In this document: in pieces, positions 14,144 to 21,954 of the stretch
How positions within the stretch are numbered: position 1 is the first letter of the stretch
How the letters are laid out: the number at the start of each line of letters is the position of its first letter
Origin: an uncultured Desulfovibrio sp.
GTDB taxonomy: Bacteria > Desulfobacterota > Desulfovibrionia > Desulfovibrionales > Desulfovibrionaceae
Length of the DNA: 25,378 bases
Assembly: GCA_947177085.1 (NCBI GenBank)
Contig: CAMWTD010000005.1
Span: 1 to 25,378 of the forward strand
Direction: 5' to 3'
Program-made: the position numbers and the translations under genes
The notes under the pieces: model-generated
Database searches by the model: none
What the model was told of the DNA's origin: nothing
The model's input: the letters and a program-made list of their open reading frames with translations, nothing else

Positions 14144-14704
14144 ATGCCCCGCAAGCGCGCCCAAGCCCCAAGGGACACGGAGAGCCCGCAAAAGCCCAGC
14201 CGCTCCGCCAACAAGCGGGAGAGCCACTCCCGGCAGGCCCTGGGCCTCGAGATCGCGCGCCTTCCCGCCGCCGAGCGCGCGGCCCTGCCGCTCACGCCTG
14301 ACCTTGCCGCGGCCATGGACCTGCTCGACCGCCTCACCGACCGCGAAGGGCGGAGACGGCAGGAGCAATATATCGGCCGGCTCATGCGCGACGCCGACGA
14401 GGAGGCGCTGCGCCGGGCCCTGGCCGGACGGCAGGCGCGCGACGCGGCGGAGGTGGCCCGCTTCCACGCGGCCGAGGACTGGCGGGCGCGCCTGCTGGCG
14501 GCTGCTGCCGGAGAGATGCCGGAGCTGCTTGCGGAATTTCGCCGCGCCGCGCCCCCGCTTTCTCCCGAGGCGGACGCGGAACTCGGCCGCGCCGTGGAGG
14601 CCGCCCGGGCCGCGCGCGCCCGTGGCGACGCCTCCCCGCGCGCTTCGCGCGTCCTCTTTCGGCTGCTTGCCGCCGCGCTGGCCGGCGGGGCAGGCCCGGA
14701 CTAG
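14144..14704 (+). CDS. darP: Ribosome biogenesis factor DarP (YjgA/DUF615 family)
   Basis: DarP (YjgA) associates with late 50S precursors and promotes their maturation. The 186-residue product has the family features: a basic N-terminus with SANKRESHSRQALGLEIARL, PLTPDLAAAMDLLDRLTDREGRRRQEQYIGRLMRD, then a highly helical Ala/Arg-rich C-terminal half. RQEQYIGRLMR is the most recognisable segment. AAAGGAGA precedes the ATG. The gene is co-directional with the prenyltransferase. Its TAG stop lies inside a CTAG palindrome that also provides the stop of the convergent DUF805 gene. Confidence 0.88.
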   Translation: MPRKRAQAPRDTESPQKPSRSANKRESHSRQALGLEIARLPAAERAALPLTPDLAAAMDLLDRLTDREGRRRQEQYIGRLMRDADEEALRRALAGRQARDAAEVARFHAAEDWRARLLAAAAGEMPELLAEFRRAAPPLSPEADAELGRAVEAARAARARGDASPRASRVLFRLLAAALAGGAGPD

Positions 14705-15087
14705 CTGAGACGCACGGGCGCGGGTTGCGGGCCGTAACGGTTGGGCCCCGGCGTGCCGGGCACGCACAGCAGGGCGATGCCGAACAGGTTGATGAGCGGC
14801 ACGAAGAGCAAAAGCACGAGCCAGCCTGTCCTGCCGGAATCATGGAAGCGGCGCGCGCTCACGGCGAGCAGCGGCGGCAGGAAGATGAAGGGCACATAGC
14901 TCAGGACGAAGTCCAGCAGGTTGATGTCGCCCAAGTAGCGGATGAGGGCCACGATGCCCAGGCTCCAGAGCGTGAAGAACAGGATGTAGAAGGCGAAATA
15001 CACGAAGAATTCCCCGCGCGAGGCGCGTCCCGCGCCGCTCGCGTACTTGCGGAAGATGCAGGTGGAAAGGACATCGCGCACTGTCAT
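14701..15087 (-). CDS. DUF805 family inner-membrane protein
   Basis: The 128-residue product has about four hydrophobic segments (near 27-48, 54-74, 88-108). It shows the DUF805 hallmarks: an N-terminal region with aromatic residues before the first helix (RASRGEFFVYFAF), then LAVSARRFHDSGRTGWLVLLLFVPLINLFG, then a short tail with GTPGPNRYG. The ARRFHDSGRTGW motif is the family signature. Its biochemical role is not known. AGGAGG lies seven bases before the ATG. The gene converges on darP with three bases shared (CTAG). Confidence 0.9.
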   Translation of the reverse strand: MTVRDVLSTCIFRKYASGAGRASRGEFFVYFAFYILFFTLWSLGIVALIRYLGDINLLDFVLSYVPFIFLPPLLAVSARRFHDSGRTGWLVLLLFVPLINLFGIALLCVPGTPGPNRYGPQPAPVRLS

Positions 15088-15173
15088 GGTGCTGCCTCCT
15101 GAAAAAACCTCGTTTCGGGCCGGGGCGGTTGCGCCCGGGCTTCGCCGGAGACCGTTCCCGGTCAGACGCCCAC

Positions 15174-15200
15174 ATTAATAAGCCTTTCCCCCGCTGGCAA
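15174..15200 (-). promoter_or_regulatory. Weak promoter candidate for the DUF805 gene
   Basis: In a GC-rich gap, the minus strand carries TTGCCA (15200-15195) and an A/T-rich TATTAAT (15180-15174). The spacing to TATTAA is only 14 bases, or 17 bases to the poorer TAATGT, so this is tentative. A loose 8-bp inverted repeat (15209-15216 with 15233-15240) lies just upstream. Confidence 0.25.
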
Positions 15201-15267
15201 GACGGCCGGGGCTTTCACGGCGGCGGGGCTGCGAAAGCCCGCGTGCGGGCCCCCGGCTCAAGGCCCC

Positions 15268-18200
15268 TCAGCCGCGCGGCGAGAAATCCACGGGCACGCG
15301 CGCCCGCTGCCCGGCCTTGTTGCTGAAGAGCACATAGCCGTTTTCAAGCCCGAAGAGATACAGCCGCCTGGTCAGTTCCACATCCTTGCGGCAATAGGCC
15401 GCGATTTCCTCAAGGCGGCCTTCCTTCCACCACCTGAGGGCCTGGAGGCCGTCGGCGCTCTTGGGCTCGCCCAGGGTGGCCTCGCCAAGATTGCCCAGTG
15501 AAACGCGGTAGCCCAGGCGATCATGGATGCGCTGGAGCAGGTCGAGGCTCGGCAGGCCGCGCAGGTCCGCGCCCTTGGGAAACGAAGGCGGCGCAAAGGG
15601 CGCGATGACCGCATAGTCAAAGCGCACGCTGTTGAAGCCCACTACCAGCTCCGCCCCGGCGAGCCGTTCAAAAAGGCCCGCCAGCTCCTCCTGGCGGAAG
15701 GCGTGATAGGCGTCGTCCCGGCTGTCATAGAGCACGGCCACGCTCACGCCCATCTTGCGCGCAAGGCCCCAGCCGCCCACCTCGGCGGCGGAACGCCTCG
15801 TCTCCACATCAAAGACCACATAGGCCCCGGGCGGCCTGCGCCCGGATGGCGCAGCCCCGGAAACCAGGGAAAGACCGGGCGCGGATGGCGCGGGCATTTC
15901 CACCCGCAGGCGCGCCAGCGCGTCCGCCCTCTCCGTGCCGCCCGGTTCCGGCGCGGCGGGGGAGGCGGGTTCGGGCGCAAGCCTGTCGGGCGCGGGACTC
16001 ATGCGCAGGGCGGCGGCCAGCCTTTCCCCCTCGTCGCCGGGCGCGAGCATCTCCGTAAGCAGGGCCAGCGCCCCCTCCTTGCTGATGGGGCGGTTGCCCG
16101 AGCCGCACTTGGGCGAATGGACGCAGGAGGGGCAGCCGTCGAGGCAGGGGCAGGCGGCCACGGCGCGGCGTACCGCCTCAAGCAGGGCGCCCGCGTCGGC
16201 GAAAGCATCGCGCGTAAGGCCCGCGCCGCCGGGGAGCCCGTCATAGATAAAGACGGCGGCGTGGCCCAGTTGGGGATGCAGCGGAATGGAAATGCCGCCG
16301 AAATCATTGCGGTCCGCCATGACGAGCAGCGGCAAAAGCCCGATGGCCGCGTGCTCCAGCGCGTGGATGGAGCCCATGAAGTGCAGGAAGCGCTCCTCCA
16401 GTGACGCGCGCAGGGGCTCAGGGATGACGTACCAGAAGCCTTCGGTCTCGAAAACCTGAGGCGGCACGTCCAGCGGCGTCACGGTGAGCAGGCGGTTGTC
16501 CTTGGCCGCGCGTTTTTCATAGCCGGTGATGCGCTCGGTGATCCTGAGTCGCCCCCGGCAGACGAGGCAGCGGCCCAGGGCGCGGCGCTCCGTCTCCTCC
16601 AGGATGTCCGTGCTCTTCTGGCCGCGCGAGCGCGTGAACCACGAAGGCCGCGCGGGCTCCACAAGGATGCGGCCCCGGCCCTCGTCCAGTTCCTTCACCA
16701 CATAGCTGCGGCCCCGGTGCAGGTAGACGGCCCCGGGATGCGTCTCGCGCCAGGCGCGGAAACCGTCCACCGTGCCGATGACCGCGCCCCCGGCGTCCTC
16801 GATGACCATGGCCCGCCCGGCCCCGCGCAAGTCCACATGGCGCTGCGGCCTTTTGCGCGCTGCGAGCCACTGGCTCCCGTCCGCGGACTGGAGCAGGAGG
16901 CCCTGGTCGCGCAGGACGGCCAGCGCGCGCAGCCCCCCGGGCTGGTTGAGCCAGGGATCGGCGGCGGTGAGGGGAATCTCCGCGGCGGCGCATTCGAGAT
17001 GGCGCGCCACGATGACCTCGTTATCGGGGTTGACCACGGCGCGTTCGGGCGGCCGACTGAAAAAGTCGTCTGGATTGCGCATGAAATACTGGTCCAGCGC
17101 GTCCTCCCCGGCCACGAGGATCACCGCGGACTCCTGCCGCGCGCGCCCAACGCGGCCCCCCCGCTGCAAGGTCTGCATGACCGTGCCGGGATAGCCCACG
17201 AGGATGCAGACATCGAGGCCGCCGATGTCGATGCCCAGTTCCAGCGCGCTGGTGCTGACCACGGCCAGCAGCTCGCCCGAGGCCATGCGCGCCTCGATGG
17301 CCCGGCGCTCCTCGGGCAGGAAGCCCGCGCGGTAGGAGGAGATGCGTTCCTTCCAGGCCCCGGCCTGCGAGCCCGCCCACAGGCTCACGAGCTCGGTCAT
17401 GCGCCTTGAGCGGCAATAGACGATGGTGCGCAAATTGCGGGCCAGCGCCGCCTTGAGCAGGTCGATGGCGGCGGTGGAGGGGCTCTGCTCCGGGTCGAGA
17501 AAGACGAAATGCCTGGGGCCGCGCGGCGCGCCCGACTCGGTGATGACCACGGGCGCGCCGGAAGCCGCGTCGCCGTTTTCCGGGCCTGCGGTTCCGCCTG
17601 TCCCGGCCGACGCCCCCATGAGCCCGGCCGCCAGTTCCCCGGGATTGCCCACCGTGGCCGTGCAGAACACATAGGTGGGCCGCGCCCCGTAGCGCGCGGC
17701 CACGCGGTTGAGCCGCCGGAACACCTGGGCCATGTGGCTTCCGAACACGCCGCGGTAGGTGTGGGCCTCGTCCACCACCACATGGCTGAGCCCGGCGAAG
17801 AAGAGCGCCCATTGCTCGTGATGCGGCAGGAGGGCGAGGTGGAGCATCTCCGGGTTGGTGATGAGCACCGTGGGCGGGTCGCGGCGGATCTTGCGCCGAA
17901 AGTGGTCGCTGGTGTCGCCGTCATAGAGGGCCACGCTGGGCCGCGCCTCCTCGGGCCAGGCGGCGGCGAGGCCGTTGAGAGCGGCGAGCTGGTCCTGCGC
18001 CAGGGCCTTGAGCGGAAAGAGGTAGAGGGCCCGCGCGTCAGGGTCCAGCAGGCGGCGCTCCAGCACGGGCAAATTGTAGATGAGGCTCTTGCCGCTGGCC
18101 GTGGGCGTGGCCACCACCACGGAATGCCCGGCGCGGATGTGGTCCGTGGCCAGGGCCTGGTGCGCATAGAGGCGGATGCCCCGGCCCCCGAGAAGGCGGC

Positions 18201-18375
18201 CGACGGCCGCCGGCCACGGGCGGCGGTTCTCCGCGTAGTCCGCTTCGCGGGCCTCCTCCACGCGGTGGCAGGTCACCTGACGGCCCAGGCGCGGCGAGGC
18301 GAGCAGGGCCGCGATATATTCGCCCACCCGGCCCCGCGCGGGAGGGCTTGCCCCGTCCTCAGTCATGGACGCCAT
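15268..18375 (-). CDS. MrfA/YprA-type helicase fused to a DnaQ-like exonuclease
   Basis: The 1035-residue product combines two enzymes. Residues about 50-440 form a superfamily 2 helicase: ATPTASGKS (89-97, Walker A), DEAH (202-205), TAT (239-241) and QRGGRVGR (404-411, motif VI). A MrfA/Hrq1-like region follows with the cysteine cluster C742, C744, C748, C751, C757 (DUF1998-type metal site). After an Ala/Pro-rich linker (about 790-848) comes a 3'-5' exonuclease-like RNase H fold: FDVET (D856, E858), GFNSVRFD (D920) and YCRKD (Y994, D998), a DEDDy-type set. In Bacillus the helicase MrfA and exonuclease MrfB are separate neighbouring genes used in mitomycin C repair; here they appear fused. 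The start is ATG 18375 or 18366; both overlap the upstream gene. Confidence 0.9.
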   Translation of the reverse strand: MASMTEDGASPPARGRVGEYIAALLASPRLGRQVTCHRVEEAREADYAENRRPWPAAVGRLLGGRGIRLYAHQALATDHIRAGHSVVVATPTASGKSLIYNLPVLERRLLDPDARALYLFPLKALAQDQLAALNGLAAAWPEEARPSVALYDGDTSDHFRRKIRRDPPTVLITNPEMLHLALLPHHEQWALFFAGLSHVVVDEAHTYRGVFGSHMAQVFRRLNRVAARYGARPTYVFCTATVGNPGELAAGLMGASAGTGGTAGPENGDAASGAPVVITESGAPRGPRHFVFLDPEQSPSTAAIDLLKAALARNLRTIVYCRSRRMTELVSLWAGSQAGAWKERISSYRAGFLPEERRAIEARMASGELLAVVSTSALELGIDIGGLDVCILVGYPGTVMQTLQRGGRVGRARQESAVILVAGEDALDQYFMRNPDDFFSRPPERAVVNPDNEVIVARHLECAAAEIPLTAADPWLNQPGGLRALAVLRDQGLLLQSADGSQWLAARKRPQRHVDLRGAGRAMVIEDAGGAVIGTVDGFRAWRETHPGAVYLHRGRSYVVKELDEGRGRILVEPARPSWFTRSRGQKSTDILEETERRALGRCLVCRGRLRITERITGYEKRAAKDNRLLTVTPLDVPPQVFETEGFWYVIPEPLRASLEERFLHFMGSIHALEHAAIGLLPLLVMADRNDFGGISIPLHPQLGHAAVFIYDGLPGGAGLTRDAFADAGALLEAVRRAVAACPCLDGCPSCVHSPKCGSGNRPISKEGALALLTEMLAPGDEGERLAAALRMSPAPDRLAPEPASPAAPEPGGTERADALARLRVEMPAPSAPGLSLVSGAAPSGRRPPGAYVVFDVETRRSAAEVGGWGLARKMGVSVAVLYDSRDDAYHAFRQEELAGLFERLAGAELVVGFNSVRFDYAVIAPFAPPSFPKGADLRGLPSLDLLQRIHDRLGYRVSLGNLGEATLGEPKSADGLQALRWWKEGRLEEIAAYCRKDVELTRRLYLFGLENGYVLFSNKAGQRARVPVDFSPRG

Positions 18376-19048
18376 CCCGGGGGCCCGTGGGCTCCTCCAG
18401 TTGCCGGATGACGCGCGCCGGCGCGCCAGCGGCCAGTGTGCGCGGAGGGATGTCCCGCGTGACCACGCTGCCCGCGCCCACGATGGCCCCCTCGCCGATG
18501 CTCACGCCCTTGAGCACGATGCACTGCATCCCGAGCCAGGCGTGGTCGCCGATGCTCACGGGCGCGTCGCGCTCAAGGCCCGGCTCCGTGGCGCGGGCCT
18601 CGGGCGGCCAGGGAGCGTGAAAATCCGAATCCACGATGACGCAGTTGGGGGCGATAAGGGCGTGACGCCCCACGCGCACGGCCGTGGAACGGGCCGTGAT
18701 GGACGTGCCGCTCAATTCCGCGCCCTCGCCGATGTCGATGCAGGCTCCCGGCCCGAAAACCCGCAGCCGCACCGGCCACGCGAGGCAGGCCGCCGTGGCC
18801 CGCCGCCAGGAGGAAATGAGGCGCGCGTGCGCCCCGATGCGGATGCGGCCGCCGGGCCAGCGCAAAAGCCCCACGGGCCCGTGGGCCGTGACCCCGGGGC
18901 CGAGCTCCACGCCGAGCAGCCGCGCCTTGAGCCTCAAGCGCAGCGTGCCGAAAGCGAGGCCGAAACAGCGCATGGCCTCGAGGCTCGCCCAGGAGGCCAC
19001 GTTGACGGGCGTGAGCCCGCGCGTGAGAGCCTTGCGGAAAAATTCCAT
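18359..19048 (-). CDS. Hexapeptide-repeat acyltransferase (left-handed beta-helix family)
   Basis: This is probably an O-acetyltransferase acting on a sugar or polysaccharide. The 229-residue product has an N-terminal helical part (1-40) and then imperfect hexapeptide turns (IGAHARL, IDIGEGAEL, VRVGRHALIAPNCVIVD, VSIGDHAWLGMQCIVLKGVSIGEGAIVGAGSVVTRDIPP). The active-site type segment DSDFHAP has a candidate catalytic His at about 144. The ending PARVIR is typical of WbbJ/NodL-like transferases. The substrate is unknown. The ATG at 19048 lacks a strong ribosome-binding site. The stop codon overlaps the start of the helicase gene by 8-17 bases, so the two are probably translated together. Confidence 0.85.
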   Translation of the reverse strand: MEFFRKALTRGLTPVNVASWASLEAMRCFGLAFGTLRLRLKARLLGVELGPGVTAHGPVGLLRWPGGRIRIGAHARLISSWRRATAACLAWPVRLRVFGPGACIDIGEGAELSGTSITARSTAVRVGRHALIAPNCVIVDSDFHAPWPPEARATEPGLERDAPVSIGDHAWLGMQCIVLKGVSIGEGAIVGAGSVVTRDIPPRTLAAGAPARVIRQLEEPTGPRDGVHD

Positions 19049-19094
19049 ACCGCAATCTACCGTGAAGGAGCCCCGGGGTAAAGGGCGCGTCGGG

Positions 19095-19124
19095 AAAAAA
19101 CGAAGACGCCGCTCACGCGGCGTC
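19095..19124 (-). terminator. Intrinsic terminator after cheV
   Basis: On the minus strand a perfect 8-bp stem (GACGCCGC/GCGGCGTC, 19124-19117 with 19112-19105) with a 4-base loop is followed after 4 bases by six T residues (19100-19095). It lies about 60 bases past the cheV stop and before the acyltransferase gene, so it should separate the two units. Confidence 0.65.
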
Positions 19125-19182
19125 CCCTGGAAGTCCCTGCCGAAAGGCCAGCCCGGGCGAAAATGCCGGCCGGCAAAAATGC

Positions 19183-20166
19183 TCAGGCGTGCTGGGCCGC
19201 CACATGCGCATGGTCCGTGCCCGAGGGCGCGGGCCTTGCCTGGATGAGCTCGTACATCTTGTCGCTGATGGCCTGGAGGTCCGGCTTGGCGAACTGCGCG
19301 TCCGCGCCCACGCTCTCGCACTTGCGCGCGAGGGAGGTGGAGATGAGCGAGGAGAACATGGCCACGGGCAGTTCCTTGAGGATGGCGTCCTCCTTGATGT
19401 AGCGGCAGAGGGTGAGGCCGTCGAGATTGGGCATTTCGATGTCGGTGATGACGCCCTGCACGATGTCCGTGATGGGCATGCCCTTTTCCTCGGCTTCCTG
19501 CTTAAACTGCTGAAGCATCTTCCAGGCTTCCTCGCCGTCATTGGCCTGAGTGACCTCGAAGCGGCCCTCCTTCTTGAGCAGGTCGTTGACGAGATGGCGG
19601 ATGCTCACGGAATCGTCGGCGTGGATGATATGGTACTTGCGGTCGAGCGCCGAGTCGTCGCGCTCGTCCATGCGCACGGAGAGCGCCGGGTTCATGGCCG
19701 CCACGATGGCCTCGGCGTCGAGCACGAAGACCACGCGCCCCTCGAGGCGCACCACGGCGGTGATGGAGCCGCCGCTGATCTCGAGCAGGAGCGGCGTGGG
19801 CGCTTCCACCTGTTTCCAGCTTATGCGGTGGATGCGCGTCACCCCGGAAACGAGAAAGGCCGTGTGCGTCTTGTTGAATTCGGTGATGATGATGCGCGGG
19901 TCGTCGCTGACCACGCCGCCCTTGTTGAGGAACTTGCTGATGTCGATGAGCGGCACGATGCGCCCGTCACGGAAGGGGAAGGCCCCCAGCACCGAGGGAT
20001 GGGGCATCTGCGGCATGGCCGTCACCGGCTGCGAGCGCGAGATCTCCACCACCTTGGAGACGTTGATGCCGTAGTAGCCGCGATAGCCGTCCGCCTCGTC
20101 GATATAGAACTCGACCAGCTCCAGCTCGTTGGTGCCGACTTCCAGCAGGATCTGCGTCTGCGACAT
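19183..20166 (-). CDS. cheV: Chemotaxis coupling protein CheV (CheW-receiver fusion)
   Basis: CheV links chemoreceptors to CheA and can be tuned by phosphorylation. The 327-residue product has an N-terminal CheW-like domain (about 5-160: VEFYIDEADGYRGYYGINVSKVVEI, FPFRDGRIVPLIDISKFL) and a C-terminal receiver domain (about 176-310). The receiver residues are present: acidic pair D184/D185, phosphoacceptor D242 in TDIEMPNLDG, S272/S273 and K294 in AKPD. The tail is short and His-rich. GAGGA precedes the ATG at 20166. No other chemotaxis gene is adjacent, so it is an orphan coupling protein, followed by its own terminator. Confidence 0.94.
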   Translation of the reverse strand: MSQTQILLEVGTNELELVEFYIDEADGYRGYYGINVSKVVEISRSQPVTAMPQMPHPSVLGAFPFRDGRIVPLIDISKFLNKGGVVSDDPRIIITEFNKTHTAFLVSGVTRIHRISWKQVEAPTPLLLEISGGSITAVVRLEGRVVFVLDAEAIVAAMNPALSVRMDERDDSALDRKYHIIHADDSVSIRHLVNDLLKKEGRFEVTQANDGEEAWKMLQQFKQEAEEKGMPITDIVQGVITDIEMPNLDGLTLCRYIKEDAILKELPVAMFSSLISTSLARKCESVGADAQFAKPDLQAISDKMYELIQARPAPSGTDHAHVAAQHA

Positions 20167-20364
20167 GGGCCTGTCCTCGTTTTTTCTGGACCATACCTGT
20201 TCAGCGGCTGTCCTGCAATGCCCAAGACGGCCCCGCAGCCGCGGAGGCCCGGGCGAAGGCAGCGCCTGCCCCGCACGATTCATAGGCATCTATCGGAGGA
20301 TGCGCCAAAAGGATTAGGCCCAAAGCCGCTCGCCTGCAAGAGGCGGTGGCCGGAAAGCCCCGGC

Positions 20365-21723
20365 TCAGGCTTCGCCTTTTTCGGCAGGCATCCGCCACTC
20401 GCCGGGCAGCGGCGCGGCGATTTCGGCCCGGTCGCCCAGCCAGGGATTGAAATACCCGTAGCGAAGCCACGGGCAGAGTTTGCGCAGCCGCTTCATGAAG
20501 GCGGCGAGGCCCATGCCGCCCCCGCCCGCGGCGGCCGCGTCCCCGGCCGTCATGGCCTCCCAGTACCATTCGGGGTCGATATTGAGGTTGCGCCACTCGA
20601 TCATGCTCACGCCGTTTTCGCCCACAAGGCGCGCCAGGGCCTCGAGCTCCGCCTCGGTATCGGTGACGCCCGGGAAAAAGAGCAGGTTGAGCGACACAAA
20701 GACGCCGGCGCGCCGCGCCGTGCGGATGGATTCGGCCACGTCGGAAAAGTCGTAGTCCGTGGGGCGGTAATAGCGGGCATAGAGCTCGGGCCGCGCGCTG
20801 TTGAGGCTCACCCGCATGCTGGTGAGGCCGGCTTCGGCCAGCCGGGCCACGGCCCCCGGCCGCGAGGCGTTGGTATTGCAGTTGACAGTGCCGTGCCCGG
20901 TCCATTTTTCCGGGTCCCTCGCCCCGCGGAAGAGGCGCACGCTTTCCACGAGCAGGTCGGGGTTCAGCAGCGGGTCGCCCTCGCAGCCCTGGCCGAAGGA
21001 AAAGACGGGCGCGTCCTTCTCGCGCCGCGCGTGCAGGGCCATGACCTCGGCGAGCTCTTCCGGCGTGGGGGTGAAGGCGAGGCGGCACTGGGGCGTCGCC
21101 GTGAGCGGCGAATCCGCGCCCTTGGCGGAAATGCAGCCCACGCAGCGGGCATTGCAGGCGCGCGAGCTCGGCAGCGGGGCCTCGTAGCGGCCCAGGGCGA
21201 AATTGCGCGCCGCCGGGCAGGAATAGCGGCGCACGCAATTCTCGATGATATGGCGGATGAGGCGGTTTTTGGGATGCGCGCGCACGAGGGCCTCCGCCTC
21301 GCGCTCGATGCGGCCGGGCTTGATATGGCGGAACTGCTGGCGCGGGTCGTCGTCCACCCTGCGGGCGCAAATCCAGAAGCGGCCTTTGGCGAAGCCCACG
21401 GCCCCGTAGGCAAAGAGCGGCAGGACGGGCGCGCCCTCCCCGGTCACATAGGCCGGATGGGCGGAAAGGGTGTGCGCGGGCGCGGCGAAGGCGGCCACGG
21501 CGAGGCCGTCCACGGCCTCCATACGGCCGCTTTGCGGGTCAAGGCCCACGGCGCGCCTGCCGGGCAGGAGAAAAAGCTCGCTCTCCTCGGGGAGCGGCAT
21601 GAGCTCGCCCGGGCGCGGCAGGCCCCACTCCCCCCCGCGCCGGCAGACCATGAGGAGATCCGGGGCGTCCAGGATGTTGCCCCGTTCATCGGCCATGACA
21701 AGACGCGGCGCAAGCCGGGCCAT
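20365..21723 (-). CDS. Radical SAM protein of unassigned function
   Basis: The 452-residue product has the radical SAM cluster CNARCVGC (C190, C194, C197) and downstream elements of the fold: GQGCEGDPLLNP (244-255, in the place of the usual GGEP motif), NCNTNAS (281-287) and VSLNSARPELY. Two further cysteines just before the cluster (C163, C169) and one in the N-terminal domain (C119) could bind metal. The N-terminal ~150 residues look like a separate domain (RGGEWGLPRPGELMPLPEESELFLLPGRRAVG). I do not recognise the substrate. It resembles Fe-S oxidoreductases in Desulfovibrio-type genomes. The ATG at 21723 has AAGGAGG five bases upstream; a longer in-frame ORF from 21750 would bury that site. 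Confidence 0.85.
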   Translation of the reverse strand: MARLAPRLVMADERGNILDAPDLLMVCRRGGEWGLPRPGELMPLPEESELFLLPGRRAVGLDPQSGRMEAVDGLAVAAFAAPAHTLSAHPAYVTGEGAPVLPLFAYGAVGFAKGRFWICARRVDDDPRQQFRHIKPGRIEREAEALVRAHPKNRLIRHIIENCVRRYSCPAARNFALGRYEAPLPSSRACNARCVGCISAKGADSPLTATPQCRLAFTPTPEELAEVMALHARREKDAPVFSFGQGCEGDPLLNPDLLVESVRLFRGARDPEKWTGHGTVNCNTNASRPGAVARLAEAGLTSMRVSLNSARPELYARYYRPTDYDFSDVAESIRTARRAGVFVSLNLLFFPGVTDTEAELEALARLVGENGVSMIEWRNLNIDPEWYWEAMTAGDAAAAGGGGMGLAAFMKRLRKLCPWLRYGYFNPWLGDRAEIAAPLPGEWRMPAEKGEA

Positions 21724-21730
21724 AGTTCCT

Positions 21731-21745
21731 CCTTGCCCCTGCCGG
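21731..21745. repeat. 15-base direct repeat, copy 1
   Basis: CCTTGCCCCTGCCGG occurs here, next to the radical SAM ribosome-binding site, and again at 21903-21917, at the far end of the divergent gap. In the radical SAM transcript the two copies would lie near the 5' end and just before the start codon. Confidence 0.7.
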
Positions 21746-21763
21746 AGCACGACAGACTGATGA

Positions 21764-21923
21764 CAACCCCCGCTTTGCGGGGTTTGTGCCGTCTGCGCCG
21801 TAAAGCGGCTGGACGGAAAGGCACGAAAATCGCTCGCCTAACGGCGCAGCAAAGCTGCGACCCGCTCGCAATTTTCGGGGCTGCTGACTTTGTCAGCAGC
21901 CCCCTTGCCCCTGCCGGGGCAAG
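21764..21923. other. Chain of five adjacent stem-loops in the divergent gap
   Basis: Successive inverted repeats fill this stretch almost without gaps. H1: CCCCGC/GCGGGG with TTT loop (about 21768-21782). H2: 21789-21793/21812-21816 enclosing 21797-21800/21806-21809. H3: 21824-21833/21868-21877 (10 bp, one mismatch) enclosing a 6-bp hairpin 21845-21850/21854-21859. H4: perfect 12 bp, 21877-21888/21892-21903, loop TTT. H5: perfect 8 bp, 21904-21911/21916-21923. No gene is seen. Options are a structured mRNA leader of the radical SAM gene, a small RNA, or a REP-like palindromic repeat. Confidence 0.6.
21903..21917. repeat. 15-base direct repeat, copy 2
   Basis: This is the second copy of CCTTGCCCCTGCCGG (first at 21731-21745). 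Here it forms most of hairpin H5 and includes the -35 of the plus-strand promoter candidate. Confidence 0.7.
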
Positions 21924-21933
21924 CGTATATAAG
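21905..21933 (+). promoter_or_regulatory. Promoter candidate for the small coiled-coil gene
   Basis: TTGCCC (21905-21910) and TATAAG (21928-21933) are 17 bases apart. The 8-bp palindrome at 21904-21923 covers the -35 and most of the spacer, the usual place for a repressor operator. The expected start of transcription is about 40 bases before the ATG at 21978. Confidence 0.45.
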
Positions 21934-21954
21934 CGGAGCCACGTCCCGGCCCAA
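21926..21954 (-). promoter_or_regulatory. Opposed promoter candidate for the radical SAM gene
   Basis: On the minus strand TTGGGC (21954-21949) and TATATA (21931-21926) are 17 bases apart. The -10 is the same palindromic TATATA used by the plus-strand candidate. If used, it would give the radical SAM gene a leader of nearly 200 nt containing all five stem-loops. The -35 match is weak. Confidence 0.35.

Noticed and set aside
15209..15240. Terminator for the helicase gene
   Set aside because: The 8-bp inverted repeat has a 16-base loop and no T-tract on the minus strand.
20167..20240. Sigma-54 or FliA promoter for cheV
   Set aside because: A TTGGGC...TTGC-like string is present on the minus strand, but the GG-to-GC spacing is too short for sigma-54, and no TAAA-N15-GCCGATAA match is visible.
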